A DNA stretch of 64,000 bases, from positions 178,642,726 through 178,706,725 of the forward strand of contig CM054062.1 of assembly GCA_028641055.1 (NCBI GenBank), written 5' to 3'. Under the pieces are notes generated by a model. It did no database searches. It was not told the DNA's origin and saw only the letters and a list, made by a program, of their open reading frames with translations. The stretch is from Alopecurus myosuroides. Lineage: Eukaryota > Streptophyta > Magnoliopsida > Poales > Poaceae. Of this stretch, positions 22,675-33,114 are shown piece by piece. Positions within the stretch are counted from its first letter, which is position 1, and every line of letters starts with the position of its first letter. The position numbers were made by a program, and so were the translations under genes.

Positions 22675-23529
22675 GAGGGCGGAGGCCGCAACCAGTACCA
22701 AGAGCACCATGAGAGCTACATGATCTTCACTTCTGAGCCCGTCGACAAGCAGTCGCAGCACAGGCGTGCCATGGAGGTCAATGCCGTGATCCCTGCTGTT
22801 CCTCACTATATGCATTGGTGCAACCAAGAGATCAAGTGGTCCCGAGTAGATCATCCCAAGGTGATGCCCAACCCGGGTAGTTACGCTTTGGTGGTGGATC
22901 CTACCTTTTTGGGTCCCGAGAAGAATGTGAGGTTCAGCAAGGTGCTGATCGACAACGGCAGCAGCATCAACATTGTGTACAGAGACACACTCGAGAAGCT
23001 TGGGCTGGCCGAGAACATGCTGCTACCCAGCAAGACCACCTTCCATGGCATTGTGCCGGGAGTCTCGTGCAATCCGAATGGCCGAGTGTGGATAGATGTG
23101 CTATTCGGCACCAGGGAGAACTACCGCACAGAGAGCCTGCAGTTCGAGGTGGTTGATCATCAGAGCCCCTATCACACTCTACTCGGCAGGCCTGCTCTGA
23201 GCAGGTTCATGGCCTCTACCCACACGGCATATCTGAAGATGAAGATCCCTGGTCCCAATGGCGTGATTACCATCTCGGGTGATTACAAGAAGTCCATGGA
23301 GTGTGCCTCTGCTGGTTCTCAGTTGGCGGAGTCTATGGTGATTGCTGCCGAGAAGAAGAAGATGTACGAGGTGGTGGCTATGGCGTAATCTTCGCAAGCT
23401 GGTGCGCAGGGCGTGCCGAGTACCCAGCACGGGACCGCGTTCCAGGCATCTCAAGAGACAAAGAAGGTCCAGGTCGACCCTGAGTTCCCCGACCGCGTAG
23501 CCATCATTGGCTCCGGGTTGGCGGAGAAA

Positions 23530-23532
23530 TAG
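23530..23532 (+). other. In-frame UAG between protease and RT (Tat-2)
   Basis: AAA TAG GAA AGC G lies in one uninterrupted frame with both the protease upstream and RT downstream. The identical context is at 56267-56269 in Tat-3 and 45749-45751 in Tat-1. It is probably a functional boundary (readthrough or splicing) rather than a random mutation. Confidence 0.8.
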
Positions 23533-26500
23533 GAAAGCGAGCTCATCCACTTCCTCCGTGAGAATCGGGACGTGTTCGCCTGGTCCAATGAAGATTTACC
23601 AGGGGTCCCGAGGGAGTTGGTTGAGCACTCGTTACATGTGCGTCCTGACGCCAAACCAGTGAAGCAGGCTATGCGCCGCTTCGGAGACGAGAGAAGGAAG
23701 GCCATTGGTGACCAGATCACCAAGTTGCTGATAAGCAATTTCATCATGGAGGTGCTGCATCCGGATTGGCTAGCCAACCCGGTCATGGTCGAGAAGAAGA
23801 AGGAGGATCCCAAGGCCGCTACTGCATGGCGCATGTGTGTCGACTACACCGACTTGAACAAAGCATGCCCCAAGGATCCCTTCCCGCTACCTCGCATCGA
23901 TCAGGTGATCGATTCCACTGCTGGTTGTGAACTGCTGTCTTTCATAGATGCCTACTCTGGTTTCCACCAGATAGCTCTCAATCCCGCTGATCAAATAAAG
24001 ACTGCCTTCATTACCCCGTACGGGGCTTATTGCTATCGTGTCATGTGTTTCGGGTTGCGGAATGCGGGTGCTACTTATCAGCGGTGCATGCAGAAATGCT
24101 TGCACGATCAGCTCGGCAAGAATGTGCAGGTGTACGTAGATGACATTGTCATCAAAACGAATAAAACACATACTCTGCTTGCCGACCTAGAGGAAACCTT
24201 TGCCAACTTGCGCAAGTATAAAATGAAGCTGAACCCGAGTAAATGCACCTTTGGCGTCCCGGCTGGCAAGCTACTCGGCTTCCTGGTGTCTAGTCGGGGC
24301 ATTGAAGCCAATCCTTCAAAGATAAAAGCTATTTTGAGCATGTCTTTACCGAGATCCCTGAAGGATGTGCAAAAATTCACTGGTTGCTTGGCATCTTTGA
24401 GCCGTTTCCTGGGCCGAATGGGCGAGAAGGCCCTGCCTCTGTACCAGCTGATGAAGAAAAGTGACAAGTTTGTCTGGACTCCGCAAGCGGATGTGGCATT
24501 CAACGAGCCGAAGGCAATGCTGGCTAGCGCTCCCATCTTGGCTAGTCCGCTACCCAAGGAGCCAATGCTGCTGTACATTGCTGCCACCAACCGGGTAGTC
24601 AGTGTGGTGATTGTGGTGGAGCGAGAAGAAGAAGGCAAGAGTGTGCAGCGCCCGGTGTACTACCTCAGCGAAGTGCTGTCCAGCTCCAAGCAAAACTACC
24701 CGCATTACCAGAAGATGACCTATGGCGTATACCTGGGTGCCAAGAAGCTGAAGCATTACTTCCAAGAGCATCCTATCACTGTTGTGAGCTCTGCTCCGAT
24801 CTCGGATATCATGGGCAACAAGGAGGCGAGTGGCAGAGTAGCCAAGTGGGCAATTGAGCTGGCCGCGTACGCCCCCGCGTATGCGAGAAGAGAAGCCATC
24901 AAGTCTCAAATCCTGGCAGAGTTCCTGGTGGATTGGGCTGAGGTGCAGTACAAACCTCCTACTCCAGTTTCCAATTACTGGAAGATGCACTTTGATGGCT
25001 CGAAGGTGAAGGAAGGCCTTGGTGCTGGCGTAGTGCTTACGTCACCCAAGCGAGATCAACTCAAGTATGTGCTGCAGATTCATTTCAAGGCGTCCAACAA
25101 TGTAGCAGAGTACGAGGTCGTGGTGCACGGCTTGCGAGTAGCCAAGGAGGTTGGCGTGCAGCGCATTATATGCTATGGCGATTCAGATCTAGTGGTGCAG
25201 CAAGTCTCTGGCACTTGGGATGCTCTAGATGCCAACATGGCATCATACCGCTTCCTGGTACAGTCTATGACTGGGTTCTTTGAAGGCTGCGAGTTCCAGC
25301 ATATTCACCGAGCAGAGAACGAAGCAGCAGACGAGCTGTCCAAGTTGGGATCTTCTCGGCAATCCATCCCGGCGGGGGTTGCCTTAGAACACTTAAGGAA
25401 GCCATCCATCAAGCCATCTCCCAACTCGGAATCCATATTCGTTCCTTCTCTGCCAAGTGAAGAATCCGTTCCAATGGAGATCGACTGGGAGAATGCAACA
25501 GAGAACCCGGGGACTGCCGCTCCCTACTCGGGGATTGCCGCTCCTTACTCGGGGACTGCCGTTTCCAACTCGGGGACTGCCGTTCCCTACTCGGGGACTG
25601 CCATTCCCTACTCGGGGACTGCCAATCCATACTCGGGGACTGCTGTCCTTAACCCGGGGACTGTCGCATTCATCGAGGAGGTCCTTGCCAATCGTTCAGG
25701 GCTCCAGAGAAGTGCTCCCAACCCTAAAGAGCAGCCAGAAGTACCTGTCCCAATGGAAGTGGACGAACCAGTGTTTCCCACACGGGAGACACCGAGTTGG
25801 GCCATGCCCATATTATCCTTTCTAAAGGACGGTACTCTGCCAGAAGATGAGGTGGCCGCAAGGCAGATTCAGAGGAGATCCAAGGGCTACACTATATTCA
25901 GAGATGTGCTGCACAAAAGGAGTGCCACCGGCGTGCTGCAACGTTGTGTGGACCCAGAAGAAGGAGGAGAGATTCTGTTGGAAATACACCAAGGAGAATG
26001 CGGGCACCACGCCTCCTCTCGGGCATTGGTCAAGAAAGCTTTTCGGCATGGCTTCTACTGGCTCACAGCTCTGCAGCAAGCTGAAGACATCGTGAGGAAG
26101 TGCAATGGCTGCCAGATGTTCGCAAGTAAGATTCACATGCCTGCTTCCGAGTTGAAAACAATTCCTATCACATGGCCGTTTGCCGTATGGTGTTTGGACA
26201 TGGTTGGCCCCTTCAAGTCGGCTAAAGGCAACATGACACACATCTTAGTCATGGTGGACAAGTTCACCAAGTGGATTGAAGTGAAGCCTATCCGGAAGTG
26301 CGATGGAGCTACAGCCGTGAAATTCTTAAAGGATGTGATCCTGAGATACGGCTACCCGCACAACATCATCACCGACAACGGCACAAATTTCGCAGAGGGG
26401 GCAATGCTGCGGTTCTGCAGAGATAAGCACATCCGACTAGATGTTGCATCTGTTGCGCATCCCGCCTCCAATGGGCAAGTGGAAAGAGCAAACGGCATGG

Positions 26501-27063
26501 TGCTGGCAGGCATAAAGCCAAGGCTGATTGAGCCGCTGCTGAAAACACCTGGGTGTTGGCTAGACGAGTTGCCAGCGGTGTTGTGGAGTCTAAGGATTAC
26601 CCCTAACCGGTCAACCGGCCACACGCCATTCTTCTTGGTATACGGGGCTGAGGCCGTGTTGCCAATAGACTTAGAGCATGACTCCCCCCGAGTAACCCTC
26701 TACACTGAGGTGGAGGCGAGAGAAGCTCGAGAAGATGACGTTGACCTGCTCGAAGAAGCAAGAGAGCTTACTCTGTCACGTTCAGCTATCTACCAGCAAA
26801 ACCTGCGGCGTTATCATAGCCGAAAGGTGAACCCAAGGGTTTTCCGAGAAGGAGACATGGTCCTCAGGCTTGTGCAACGCACAGCCGGGATGCACAAATT
26901 GTCTCCTCCATGGGAAGGGCCCTTCATTGTGAGCAAAGCGCTGCACAATGACGCCTATTATCTCGTGGACATGCGTCCATCACAGGAGAACAGGGCAGAT
27001 AAAGCTGGAGAGGAATCCAAGCGCCCTTGGAATGTAGCCCTACTTCGTCGCTTTCATTCGTGA
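23533..27063 (+). CDS. Tat-2 pol: RT, degenerate RNase H, archaeal-type RNase H, integrase
   Basis: Open from the codon after the UAG to TGA at 27063; the first Met is at 23572, and residue numbers count from it. RT spans about 60-245 with catalytic Y-V-D-D at 188-191. A Ty3-type RNase H follows at about 330-455, but the usual acidic residues are replaced (LYIAAT, SSAP). A second, archaeal-type RNase H at about 468-594 keeps D475, E513, D537 and D587. A linker with seven-residue S-G-T-A-x-P-Y repeats covers 645-700. Integrase has an H-H-C-C region (H806, H812, C844, C847) and D876, D935, E971. The C-terminus ends LLRRFHS with no chromodomain. The enzymes copy the RNA and insert the cDNA. No frame break is visible, unlike in Tat-3 or Tat-1. 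Confidence 0.93.
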   Translation, partial: ESELIHFLRENRDVFAWSNEDLPGVPRELVEHSLHVRPDAKPVKQAMRRFGDERRKAIGDQITKLLISNFIMEVLHPDWLANPVMVEKKKEDPKAATAWRMCVDYTDLNKACPKDPFPLPRIDQVIDSTAGCELLSFIDAYSGFHQIALNPADQIKTAFITPYGAYCYRVMCFGLRNAGATYQRCMQKCLHDQLGKNVQVYVDDIVIKTNKTHTLLADLEETFANLRKYKMKLNPSKCTFGVPAGKLLGFLVSSRGIEANPSKIKAILSMSLPRSLKDVQKFTGCLASLSRFLGRMGEKALPLYQLMKKSDKFVWTPQADVAFNEPKAMLASAPILASPLPKEPMLLYIAATNRVVSVVIVVEREEEGKSVQRPVYYLSEVLSSSKQNYPHYQKMTYGVYLGAKKLKHYFQEHPITVVSSAPISDIMGNKEASGRVAKWAIELAAYAPAYARREAIKSQILAEFLVDWAEVQYKPPTPVSNYWKMHFDGSKVKEGLGAGVVLTSPKRDQLKYVLQIHFKASNNVAEYEVVVHGLRVAKEVGVQRIICYGDSDLVVQQVSGTWDALDANMASYRFLVQSMTGFFEGCEFQHIHRAENEAADELSKLGSSRQSIPAGVALEHLRKPSIKPSPNSESIFVPSLPSEESVPMEIDWENATENPGTAAPYSGIAAPYSGTAVSNSGTAVPYSGTAIPYSGTANPYSGTAVLNPGTVAFIEEVLANRSGLQRSAPNPKEQPEVPVPMEVDEPVFPTRETPSWAMPILSFLKDGTLPEDEVAARQIQRRSKGYTIFRDVLHKRSATGVLQRCVDPEEGGEILLEIHQGECGHHASSRALVKKAFRHGFYWLTALQQAEDIVRKCNGCQMFASKIHMPASELKTIPITWPFAVWCLDMVGPFKSAKGNMTHILVMVDKFTKWIEVKPIRKCDGATAVKFLKDVILRYGYPHNIITDNGTNFAEGAMLRFCRDKHIRLDVASVAHPASNGQVERANGMVLAGIKPRLIEPLLKTPGCWLDELPAVLWSLRITPNRSTGHTPFFLVYGAEAVLPIDLEHDSPRVTLYTEVEAREAREDDVDLLEEARELTLSRSAIYQQNLRRYHSRKVNPRVFREGDMVLRLVQRTAGMHKLSPPWEGPFIVSKALHNDAYYLVDMRPSQENRADKAGEESKRPWNVALLRRFHS
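25507..25674 (+). repeat. 21-base tandem repeats in the Tat-2 pol linker
   Basis: About eight units of 21 bases encode P/S-G-T-A-x-P-Y between archaeal RNase H and integrase. Each unit carries CTCGGGGACTGCC or a close variant. Tat-3 has about five diverged units at the same place (58242-58342), so copy number changes in frame. Confidence 0.9.
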
Positions 27064-27736
27064 GCAAAGATGTGTATGTACTCTCTTATCCGAGTTAAAA
27101 TTCTACCCTGCAATCTGAAATTCAGCTCGGGGACTGCCCTCGTCCAAACTCGCTTTGTGTGTTTCTACCCGGCTTTACTTTTGTCCACTCGGTTGCTCTG
27201 CTTAAATTTTCATGAGTACATCTAGTACTGTGTTTAAACCTACATGCCAACTCTTCGACTCTGCTGCTGTCCGAAACCCGGCTTCATGGCAAGCAAGAGA
27301 ACAAGCAAAAAGGTCAATGAGCACAAGAAAAATTACTAAGGAAAGAAAAAGCGCAGGAACCGAGTAGGATGTCTTTTACTGTTTTTCCTTGTCAACTCCT
27401 TCTCGGCTAAGTGGTGGGTTGTGTTACTATGAATGTTTCTAAGTGGCTAAGTATTTGCAACTCCAACTTTGAATTCTTGTGACTCGAATACCAAAAAAGC
27501 AACGAGTTGCGGGTAAGAGCTGAGATGAAAAGGAAGAGCGAATAAGAACTGCAACTCGGGGACTTGCATGAGAACGCAACCCGGCATTCGAGCCAAAGTT
27601 GCTCAAATTGACTAAGTTAAATATCAAACGTGAATAAAACTGAGTAGCGAACGACAAGCGTAATTGTTTCGGTACATCTGCACCCGGCATCCCGGGGATC
27701 TGATAAAAGTTTCGAGAGTAAAGTTGCAGGAACTAA
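27064..27736. other. Region between convergent pol and antisense gene (Tat-2)
   Basis: About 670 bases separate the stop of pol (plus) from the stop of the antisense gene (minus). Tat-3 keeps the same stretch (59738-60380), including GCTCGGGGACTGCCCTCG or its variant and the AAGTGGCTAAGTATTTG block. Two transcripts would end here, but no clear poly(A) signal was identified. Confidence 0.6.
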
Positions 27737-29534
27737 TCAAGTAGAAGCAGCAGTGTTCTCGGCGCTGGCCTTGGCGGCTTCAGCTTCAGCGCTGGCCTTA
27801 GCAGCATCAACCTCCGAGTTGGCGGCGTCGGTCTTCGCAGCATCCGCATCTGGCTCGGTAGCAGCTTGTTCAGAGGTGGCAGTGGCCACCGAGGTGGCGT
27901 CCGTAGCCGAGGTGAAGGCCGCAGTCTGAGCGCGGAGTCGCGTCGTGTCGTCAAGAGCCGCACCTGAGGAGGTGCCGAACTCGAGGGCCGCGGTGTCGAT
28001 CGTCATCTCCACGCTCTCGGCCTCCTCCTCATTGTCCGCAACGACCGCGGCCTTCCCCTTCCCGGTCTTGTAGCGCTCACTCTCGAAGCTTCTCAGGCCT
28101 TCAGACTCGGTGGCGTCCTCGTCTTCATCATCGTCGTCGTCATCGCCCTCCACCTCCGTGTCGGGCTCGGTGACGCTGTCGATGAAGCGCGCGGTGTCCG
28201 CGTACTGGGAGATCTCGTACACAACCGACTGGCGGCGCGCCACGCAGTCGGGATCCGTCTCCCACTTCGACTTCTGCCTCATCTCGAGAATGACGTTAAG
28301 ATCAAGGTTTTCATACCAGCTGCAGATGAAGAGCAGCAGCATCTCAGCACCGGCCCGAGCTCCAGATGCCCGCCATTTCTTCAGCTCGGCCTTCACGCCA
28401 GTCAGCTTCTCGGCAAGCCCGCGGATGGTTGGTGGCGCAGTCTCCCGCGGCCAGAATAGGTCATGAAGTTGGAAGGCGGTGCGCACCAAATCGGTGCCCA
28501 CGCCCCTTAGGCGCTGGAGCTGGACCTGCATGGTGGTGATGCTGTCTTCAATTGAAGCCTTGGCATCCATAGGCTCGCCCTTCTTGGTGCGAACAGCTTG
28601 GGCCTTGGCCAGAGCAGGCTTGCAAGACGAGTCGAGGTCGGGGAAGATCTCTGAAAGAGCTATCAAGAAGATTAGAGACAGGGGCAGAATAGAGAAATGA
28701 GTCGAGTAGAAGAGAAGCAAAAGGAAAAGGGAAGAGCAAACAAGTGGGCACTTACTGTTCAGGTCGTAGAGTAGCGCCTGCAGCTTGTTCTTCCACGACT
28801 CTTCGTCAGCGACATGCTTTTCTTCTACCTTCCAGAATTGCGCCAGCTGGAGCATGAGATCCGAGTTGCTCTCTTTCAGTGTCTTGCATTCCAGCTCGAG
28901 AGCCCTTTGCTTGGCCGCAGCTGCTGCTTCGGTCTTCTTCTTCTCGGCCACTGCTTTATCTCTCTTGCCAGCTAGATCAATGGCTTTTTGGAGAGCAGTT
29001 CGCAGCTGGACCTGCAATGGTTCCATCTCAGAGAGGTGCCTGTTCTTGAATTCCACCTCAAGGCTTGCGAGCTGCTGCTGCACCTCAGCAGGCTTGAGAC
29101 AGTCGAGATGCTCCTCGACAAACTTCTTATGATCTTCTGTGAAGAGAAAAGCACGGTCAGCAGAGTAGCAAAGATGAAAGCAAGAAGTCAAGCCGAGAAG
29201 ACATTAACTCACCTTCCAGCTTCTTGATTGTGGCTTGGCCGCTCTCGACAAAGGCGCGGCAGTTCGCATGCTCCTCTTCCAAGGTTTTAAATTTGCCTGC
29301 AGAGAATAGCCGATTAGAGCAGAAAGCAAAAGCGGGCGTAAGCACCAAACGCAGGAACCGCGTAGCTAAAAGCTTACTCTCGACTTCGGAGATCTTAAGG
29401 GCGCTATCCATGACCTCCTTATCCGCCGCCACAGCGGACTTGCGCTCCAATTCCAGGGCCTCGAGACGCCTCCTAGCGATGTTGTGGTTCCATAGCAGCC
29501 GCCGGTACAGGTTGGTTCTTTTCAGAAGGCCATT
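27737..29534 (-). CDS. Antisense gene of Tat-2, exons 5-8 (coiled-coil and acidic C-terminus)
   Basis: Minus-strand exons with GT-AG borders: exon 5 29534-29378, exon 6 29296-29213, exon 7 29136-28756, exon 8 28650-27737 (TGA 27739-27737). Joined to exon 4 (ending at 40702), the frame stays open across four introns with phases 0, 1, 1, 1. Exons 5-7 encode a long charged helical region (RRLLWNHNIARRRLEALE and later Glu/Lys/Leu-rich heptads) likely to form a coiled coil. Exon 8 has a conserved block (FICSWYENLDLNVI), a run of Asp/Glu, and an Ala/Thr/Ser-rich tail. Tat-3 shows the same exons at 62162-60381, with identical sizes for exons 5 and 6 (157 and 84). Function is unknown. It corresponds to the antisense reading frame reported for some Tat elements. 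A continuous reading of 27737-29191 would wrongly include introns. Confidence 0.85.
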
Positions 29535-29567
29535 CTGAGAGGAAGAAAGAAAAAGAATCAGACAAAG

Positions 29568-32500
29568 TGTCAGACCCCGGACCCAGAGATATACATACTG
29601 TTATGTGCTCCTAGCCATGGACTCACAAGGGTTTAAGGGTTACCAGCCCCGGCCGCAACAAACAACGGCAGGCAGACCGGATTCAGCGGCACGTAGTCCG
29701 GATCCCCGGTCTACTACTCCTTGTACCCATGCTAGTCATAACCAATTATGCATACCCAAGCGTCCACGAGTCGGATGAAACTGAAGGAACGGGACCAAAG
29801 TTATACAGAGATGCTATGTGTCCAGAAAGTGCAACAACAATCGAGGTTACTGGGGTTACCTCGCCCCAGGCCGATCAAATCGACAGGCGGGCTCGGACAT
29901 GGATCATCGGCTCCACAACCCCTCGACTGCGACAACTATGCAGGCATAGCCAAAACCGTATAACAATGAGCTCGAAACCAACAACCGATCAAAGCAACAC
30001 TCTAGACATTGAAATTGTATTAAACAGGTGTTACTAGAGTATAGCTTACAAACAGAGGTCACACGACCCAACATTACATCAGACAACGGAAGGCAAGTTA
30101 TGTTGCTAATCAACAAGAACCAAAAAGGCCTAAGAGGCCGCAACATAAGGCGACGTCCCAGCCCCTAGATTCCAGGCTGCTACCTGGGAACCCCGAACTA
30201 CTCGTCGATGTCCACGTTGACTCACCACCGATGTGAGATCTTCTCCTGAACCAAAATTAAGCAAACCTGAGTACGAGAGGTACTCAACAAGACTTAGTTA
30301 ACCTATTATATATCTGCTATTTCGAAAAGGGTTTCATGAAGGCTGATTTGCGTAAAGCAAACTTTGTTTTGCAAGTTGAGGAAGGAATAGCACGTCTCAT
30401 GGAGTATTTTGAAAACAGATGAGAAAGCTACTCAACTACTGATATCATCATCTTTTAATCCACCGAAACATATCAGCACCTCGTGCTTCAAAGATCACCT
30501 CCTCCAGTTGTTCCACACTATCCCATGCTACAAGGTAACCCCTCTCGGCATCTCCGAGGAGGCATCCTTCAATCGTTATCAGCAAGTTTTAGTCATTCCG
30601 TTCAAGTTATCTATGATCACAGAATCCGTCACCAAGTCGTCTTTAACCGCAGACACGGCTTTTCGAAAAGATTTAACCCTGCAGGGGTGTACAACTTTAC
30701 CCACACGTACCAACCGACTCTTAGTGCCACAGGGTTGGCACTAGTCCGGGAAGTGCCGGCAGAGGGTGGTCGATTCCCGGCCTTTACCTTGTCGAACCAT
30801 ATCCATGAGTCAACCCAAACAGGGCCACCCCGTCAACAGGGAGTTGGCCACCTCCTGACGGCACCTGTTCTGTGAGTCGGGAACAAGATCCGTGTACGTC
30901 CATCACTTGTCCCGGTCACGACCTAGTTTTCTCCAAAACATTTTCCGACTCACACGCAGATGGAAAGTTCAAACTACGTGGCTCATGGATAAGGTTAAAC
31001 AAGTTAGTTAGCCGGGCGGGGTTCATCGGCCCACGTGTGGCTGTACGCTCAGTCTTGGCTCGAAGGCGAGAACTCGCTCCTAGGGGCATGAACAAGACAA
31101 AACGCCACAACCCATTGTGGCCTCACATCCATGCCGTCATTAGTCAAGTTATCAAAGGTAATTCAAATCATAAACACTTGACATAGTAGATTCACGCATT
31201 GACCAGATTCATCAACTAGGCATGGCTAAGCAAGACTCACAAGGTTTAGCGAAGCGCGCACAACCAAACCTACAGCTGCTAGGTGAAGTGGATCAGGATA
31301 ACTAGGTTATGCAGTATATAGAAGAACTCTATCTTCTGACATCAAATAGTTTGGAACCGAATGCAAAGTACAAGATTCAAATCACTTTGAAATCATATAC
31401 TAGCAGATAAGAGGTTATGCTTGCCTTGGTTATAAGAAAACCAGATAAAGATCTTCAGAAATAAGTGCTTGACTTGTCGGTTAGGATCAAGTATTCGCCA
31501 TTGGATTGCTGGCCTTCTCTTCGGAGTCACGTTCTACCGAGGGTGGGGGGAACAAACACCGAAACAAAGAAGAACAACAATCAAACATGGCATCGATGCA
31601 ATGCGCAACATGTATGCATGAGCAAGTTAATGCACTTAAATAAAGCCCTAAACACGATCGTTGGGTTGCTAGGGTTCGTATGTCAGTTAACCATTTTTAC
31701 TGAATTTATCCCGAAATAGACCCCGGAGGGGGTTTCGGGTGGTTATGAAAGTGAGTACAATTTTAAAAGCTCAAATGAGTTTGAAAACATCATAACTAGA
31801 TTGCATTTGTCATTTTGAGCAATTTGGTATATAACTTTTATTTTTCTAATTTTATTGAATAAAAACTTATTTTTCTATTTTTAAATGATTAAACAATATT
31901 AATTAAATGCTCATTTTTGGACTTTCTCAAACATGAATGAAAATGGTATAGTTGGGTAGAGAATAATTTTCTGAACATTTTAATACCTCACTTTCATTTT
32001 TCTGAAGTATAAAACAATAGTTATTAATTATTCAATATTTTGTTATTTTCTGGAAATATTAAACAAAGATTTATGACGTCACTGTGATGTCACTGTGACA
32101 TCACAGTGCTGTGTTCTTCACGGATGGGATCGAATTCGATCGAATTCGCGCGCGGTTCAGGAATTAAACTATACCATCACGGAGAGGAGATCAAGGGGAG
32201 GTGAGGGGTACCAACCGGTGACCAAATGGTCACCGGGATGGCCGGCGGCGACCATCGGCATGGCGGCGGCGGCGGAGCTCGACGGGAGGTGGAACCAGAG
32301 GGTGGGGGAGCGGTTGGAGGGGATGGGGAGCCTCACCATGACGCGGTGGAGCTGGTGGAGGGGTCGGGGAGGTCAGGGCTGGCCGGAGGCGGCCGGCGGC
32401 CATGGAGGAAACGGCGGCCCGATTGCGGAGGTTCCGGCCATCCCGGCTGCTCCTCTCGCTCGTGGAGGATGAGTGGAGCACGGCGGAGCTCGTGGAAGCC

Positions 32501-33099
32501 TCAGCTCGGCGGCAGGGGGCGTGTAACGGCGGCGGCAACGGATCATGGCCGAGCTAGGTTTTCGGCCGCACCGGGACATACAGAGAGAGAGGGAGGAAGC
32601 GAGGGGGTGAGAGGTGGGGAGAGGAGTCGTGGTACTCTTTCCCTTGACGAGGACAGCAGCGCGGCGGCGCTGATCGCTGCGGAAATCGGGCGACCAGGAG
32701 AGCTCCACCGAGCTGCTTCTGTCTGCGAGGAAGAAGACAAAGGGAAAAATTCCCATAACCCCCTGCCTTCTCGAGAAAATTGCAAACGAGTCCTTTTCTA
32801 TTTAAAAACAGAACAAAAACCATTTATTTGAGGGCCTTTTCGCGAAGATAAAAATTGGCAAAAATATATTTTGAAACCCTCACAAAATTTCCAACCTAAC
32901 CATAACTTGGGTTGGTGCATTTGAATTATTTTTCAATACCAATTTTTGGAACCCAAATTAAGTACTTTTTGTGGGATTTTCTGAAACCATTTAAATTCCA
33001 TATTTAAATTGGTTAAAACATGATTAAGTTTTTGTTGCCATGCATGTATGAGATGAACACACACCACACACTTTTGTTAGCCAAAATTGGGATGTTACA
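29568..33099 (-). repeat. LARD-1 3' LTR
   Basis: 3532 bases; on the minus strand it starts TGTAACATCCCAATTTTGG and ends GGGGTCTGACA. It is AT-rich with a GC-rich block at 32170-32790. A TTTAAATAG TATA-like element lies near 32799-32807 (minus strand). Hairpin-forming palindromes are at 32080-32108 and 32131-32148. Differences from the 5' LTR are about thirty substitutions plus small indels and one 18-base indel near 32410. Plus-strand reading frames here (for example 32226-32831) come from GC-rich noncoding sequence and are present in both LTRs. Confidence 0.93.
32080..32148. repeat. Two perfect palindromes in the LARD-1 LTR
   Basis: 14-base arms 32080-32093 and 32095-32108 (CACTGTGATGTCAC and its complement) are separated by one base. 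Beside them is the 18-base palindrome CGAATTCGATCGAATTCG at 32131-32148. Both recur in the other LTR at 39393-39421 and 39444-39461. TGACGTCA, a bZIP-type site, overlaps the left edge (32074-32081). Confidence 0.9.
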
Positions 33100-33114
33100 A
33101 ATCTACCCCCCTTA
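33100..33114 (-). promoter_or_regulatory. LARD-1 polypurine tract
   Basis: The minus strand reads TAAGGGGGGTAGATT directly before the LTR start TGTAACATCCC. A second copy is at 40431-40445 inside the duplicated right end. Confidence 0.85.

Larger units (their letters stand above)
22191..23532 (+). pseudogene. Tat-2 gag tail, zinc-binding motif and protease
   Basis: Continuation of gag-protease after the frame breaks, open from about 22340. Visible in order: a C-x2-H-x9-H-x4-C motif (starting PCSFHTQHP, about 22365), likely the RNA-binding knuckle; an Asn-rich tract encoded by AAC repeats; then the protease with L-I-D-N-G-S-S in place of D-S/T-G and the L-L-G-R-P-A block. A TAA at 23386-23388 interrupts it where Tat-3 has CAA. 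The frame then continues to the conserved TAG at 23530-23532. Confidence 0.85.

Noticed and set aside
24108..24638. Minus-strand frames opposite pol (also 54113-55138 and 56815-57375)
   Set aside because: Shadows of the well-conserved plus-strand gag and pol frames.
26900..27063. Chromodomain at the pol C-terminus
   Set aside because: After the integrase GPFIV-type block the protein ends LLRRFHS with no chromodomain residues, consistent with the Tat lineage.
27737..29191. A single 484-residue minus-strand protein
   Set aside because: It reads through the introns. The splice sites and Tat-3 comparison show separate exons, and the intron-encoded parts are hydrophobic nonsense.
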